Part shown: piece by piece, positions 16,320 through 17,998 of the stretch
Position numbering within the stretch: position 1 is the stretch's first letter
Layout of the letters: each line of letters opens with the position of its first letter
Translations under genes and position numbers: made by a program
Assembly (NCBI GenBank): GCA_026982255.1
Contig: JALSHL010000160.1
Location: 1-17,998 of the forward strand
Length of the DNA: 17,998 nt
Direction: 5' to 3'
From: Paracoccaceae bacterium
GTDB taxonomy: Bacteria; Pseudomonadota; Alphaproteobacteria; Rhodobacterales; Rhodobacteraceae
Notes under the pieces: generated by a model
Database searches by the model: none
Seen by the model: only the letters and a program-made list of their open reading frames with translations
Told to the model about the DNA's origin: nothing

Positions 16320-16658
16320 ATGAAGAAAATCGAAGCCATCATCAAACCGTTCAAGCTGGACGAGGTCAAAGAGGCCCTTCAGGACGTCGGCGTGCAGGGC
16401 CTGAGCGTGATCGAGGCCAAAGGCTTCGGTCGCCAGAAAGGGCACACCGAACTTTACCGCGGCGCGGAATACGTCGTGGACTTCCTGCCGAAAGTCAAAA
16501 TCGAGGTGGTTCTGGCCGACGATCAGGTCGACAGCGCCATCGAGGCTATCATCGGCGCCGCCAAAACCGGAAAAATCGGAGACGGAAAAATCTTCGTTTC
16601 CACCGTTGAACGCGCCATCCGCATCAGAACCGAAGAAGACGGCGAAGACGCCCTCTAA
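16320..16658 (+). CDS. glnB: Nitrogen regulatory protein PII (GlnB)
   Basis: A 112-residue PII signal protein that senses 2-oxoglutarate, ATP and ADP and controls NtrB, GlnD and GlnE. The T-loop GFGRQKGHTELYRGAEYVVDFLP region carries Tyr51, the uridylylation site. The B-loop TGKIGDGKIFV and the C-terminal VIRIRTEE-like strand (here AIRIRTEEDGEDAL) are typical. It starts at ATG 16320 with AGGAG 7 bases upstream. glnA begins 17 bases after its stop, the standard alphaproteobacterial glnBA operon. The 153-base gap to the divergent epimerase gene holds the promoter; I could not pick a clear sigma54 (TGGCAC-N5-TTGC) site in it. Confidence 0.97.
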   Translation: MKKIEAIIKPFKLDEVKEALQDVGVQGLSVIEAKGFGRQKGHTELYRGAEYVVDFLPKVKIEVVLADDQVDSAIEAIIGAAKTGKIGDGKIFVSTVERAIRIRTEEDGEDAL

Positions 16659-16675
16659 ACCATAAGGAAAAGACC

Positions 16676-17998
16676 ATGAGCGACATCCAGACTGTTCTCG
16701 ACATGATCAAGGATAACGACATCGAGTATGTCGATATCCGTTTCACCGACCCGCGCGGCAAGCTGCAGCATGTGACCATCATCAAGGACGAGGTCGATGC
16801 CGACTTCCTCGAAGAAGGCTTCATGTTCGACGGTTCCTCCATCGCCGGCTGGAAATCCATCGATGAATCCGACATGAAACTGATGCCGGACTGCACTTCG
16901 GCCTATATCGATCCGTTCTACGCGGAAAAAACCCTGTGCCTGCACTGCTCGATTGTCGAGCCGGACACCGGCGAACCCTACTCCCGCGATCCGCGTTCGA
17001 CCGCTGAAAAGGCCGAGGCCTATCTGAAAGCATCCGGTATCGGCGACACCGCCTATTTCGGGCCGGAAGCCGAGTTCTTCCTGTTCGATGATGTGCGTTT
17101 TTCCAACTCTATGAACAAGGTATCCTACGAAGTTGATGCTGCGGACGGCTCGTGGAACACCGACACCGAATATGAAATGGGCAACATGGGCCACCGTCCG
17201 GGCGTCAAGGGCGGCTACTTCCCCGTCAACCCGACCGACGCGGCGCAGGACATCCGCTCCGAGATGCTCAGCACCATGAAACGCCTCGGGATGAATGTCG
17301 ACAAGCACCACCACGAGGTGGCCTCCTGCCAGCACGAGCTTGGTCTGGTGTTCGGCACGCTGGTCAAACAGGCCGACGATCTGCAGAAATACAAATACGT
17401 CATCCACAACGTGGCACATGCCTACGGCAAATCGGCGACCTTCATGCCGAAACCGATCGCGGGCGACAACGGCACTGGCATGCACGTCAACATGTCGATC
17501 TGGAAGGACGGCAAACCGCTGTTCGCCGGTGACAAATACGCCGACCTGTCGCAGGAAGCCCTGTATTTCATCGGCGGCATCCTGAAACACGCCAAAGCGC
17601 TGAACGCCTTCACCAACCCGTCCACCAACAGCTACAAACGCCTGATCCCGGGCTTCGAGGCACCGGTTCTGCGTGCCTATTCCGCCCGTAACCGTTCGGG
17701 CTGCGTCCGCATCCCGTGGGCCGAAAGCCCGAAGGCAAAACGTGTCGAGGCCCGCTTCCCCGATCCGGCTGCCAACCCCTATCTGGCATTCTCCGCACTG
17801 CTGATGGCCGGTCTGGACGGCATCAAGAACAAGATCGACCCGGGCGAGGCCTCGGACAAGGACCTTTACGACCTGCCGCCCGAAGAACTGGCAGGCATCC
17901 CCACCGTCTGCGCATCCCTGCGCGAGGCTCTGGAAGAACTGGAAAAAGACATGGACTTCCTGCTGGAAGGCAACGTCTTTACCAAGGACCAGATCGAG
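16676..17998 (+). CDS. glnA: Glutamine synthetase type I, 3' end outside window
   Basis: Makes glutamine from glutamate, ammonia and ATP as a dodecamer. 441 codons are visible; the family is about 468 residues, so only a short C-terminal piece is missing. The N-terminal beta-grasp domain has FDGSSIAGWKSIDESDM. The catalytic domain shows AYFGPEAEFFLFDD (metal-binding Glu), KGGYFPVNP, HHHEVASCQHE, NGTGMHVNMS and NPSTNSYKRLIPGFEAP. Tyr398 in DLYDLPPEE corresponds to the adenylylation site of GSI-beta, so control by GlnE and GlnB is expected. ATG 16676 has AAGGA about 7 bases upstream. Co-transcribed with glnB. Confidence 0.97.
   Translation, partial: MSDIQTVLDMIKDNDIEYVDIRFTDPRGKLQHVTIIKDEVDADFLEEGFMFDGSSIAGWKSIDESDMKLMPDCTSAYIDPFYAEKTLCLHCSIVEPDTGEPYSRDPRSTAEKAEAYLKASGIGDTAYFGPEAEFFLFDDVRFSNSMNKVSYEVDAADGSWNTDTEYEMGNMGHRPGVKGGYFPVNPTDAAQDIRSEMLSTMKRLGMNVDKHHHEVASCQHELGLVFGTLVKQADDLQKYKYVIHNVAHAYGKSATFMPKPIAGDNGTGMHVNMSIWKDGKPLFAGDKYADLSQEALYFIGGILKHAKALNAFTNPSTNSYKRLIPGFEAPVLRAYSARNRSGCVRIPWAESPKAKRVEARFPDPAANPYLAFSALLMAGLDGIKNKIDPGEASDKDLYDLPPEELAGIPTVCASLREALEELEKDMDFLLEGNVFTKDQIE

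Overview
The window is a GC-rich stretch of an alphaproteobacterial chromosome. Protein sequences and gene order (an NDUFA12-type complex I subunit next to an MCE-domain protein and a DUF2155 protein, and RNase E with a large S1 insertion and a GWW tail) point to Rhodobacterales (Rhodobacteraceae or Roseobacteraceae). This assignment comes from family recognition, not from a database search. The genes are almost all conserved housekeeping genes. I see no mobile element, CRISPR array, phage gene, toxin-antitoxin pair or defence system.

Layout from the left edge: mrcA (penicillin-binding protein 1A) runs leftward out of the window from a strong sigma70-like promoter. A 481-base divergent gap follows and holds the rne leader, which contains a terminator-like hairpin. 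The gap is followed by rne (rightward), then a convergent class I/II aminotransferase whose stop codon lies inside the rne terminator. Next come a rightward periplasmic DsbA-like thiol oxidoreductase, accB and accC (biotin carboxyl carrier and biotin carboxylase), and aat (Leu/Phe-tRNA-protein transferase). Aat overlaps, tail to tail, a leftward set: NDUFA12-like subunit, MlaD-like MCE protein and DUF2155 protein.

Leftward again is the proteostasis block tig, clpP, clpX. A tRNA-Leu(UAG) lies 37 bases upstream of tig. Upstream of the tRNA is the NAD(P)HX repair pair, normally one fused Nnr protein but here two ORFs joined by an ATGA overlap. Finally glnB and glnA (PII and glutamine synthetase I) read rightward out of the window.

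Functional themes are cell-wall synthesis (mrcA), RNA decay (rne), fatty-acid initiation (accBC), protein quality control (aat, tig, clpP, clpX), envelope and respiration (DsbA-like, MlaD-like, NDUFA12), cofactor repair (nnrE and nnrD) and nitrogen control (glnBA). The points most worth checking are the hairpin in the rne leader, the split Nnr, the tRNA-Leu/UUCG hairpin/tig junction, and the two compact convergent 3' ends. I found nothing that looks like a previously undescribed system.
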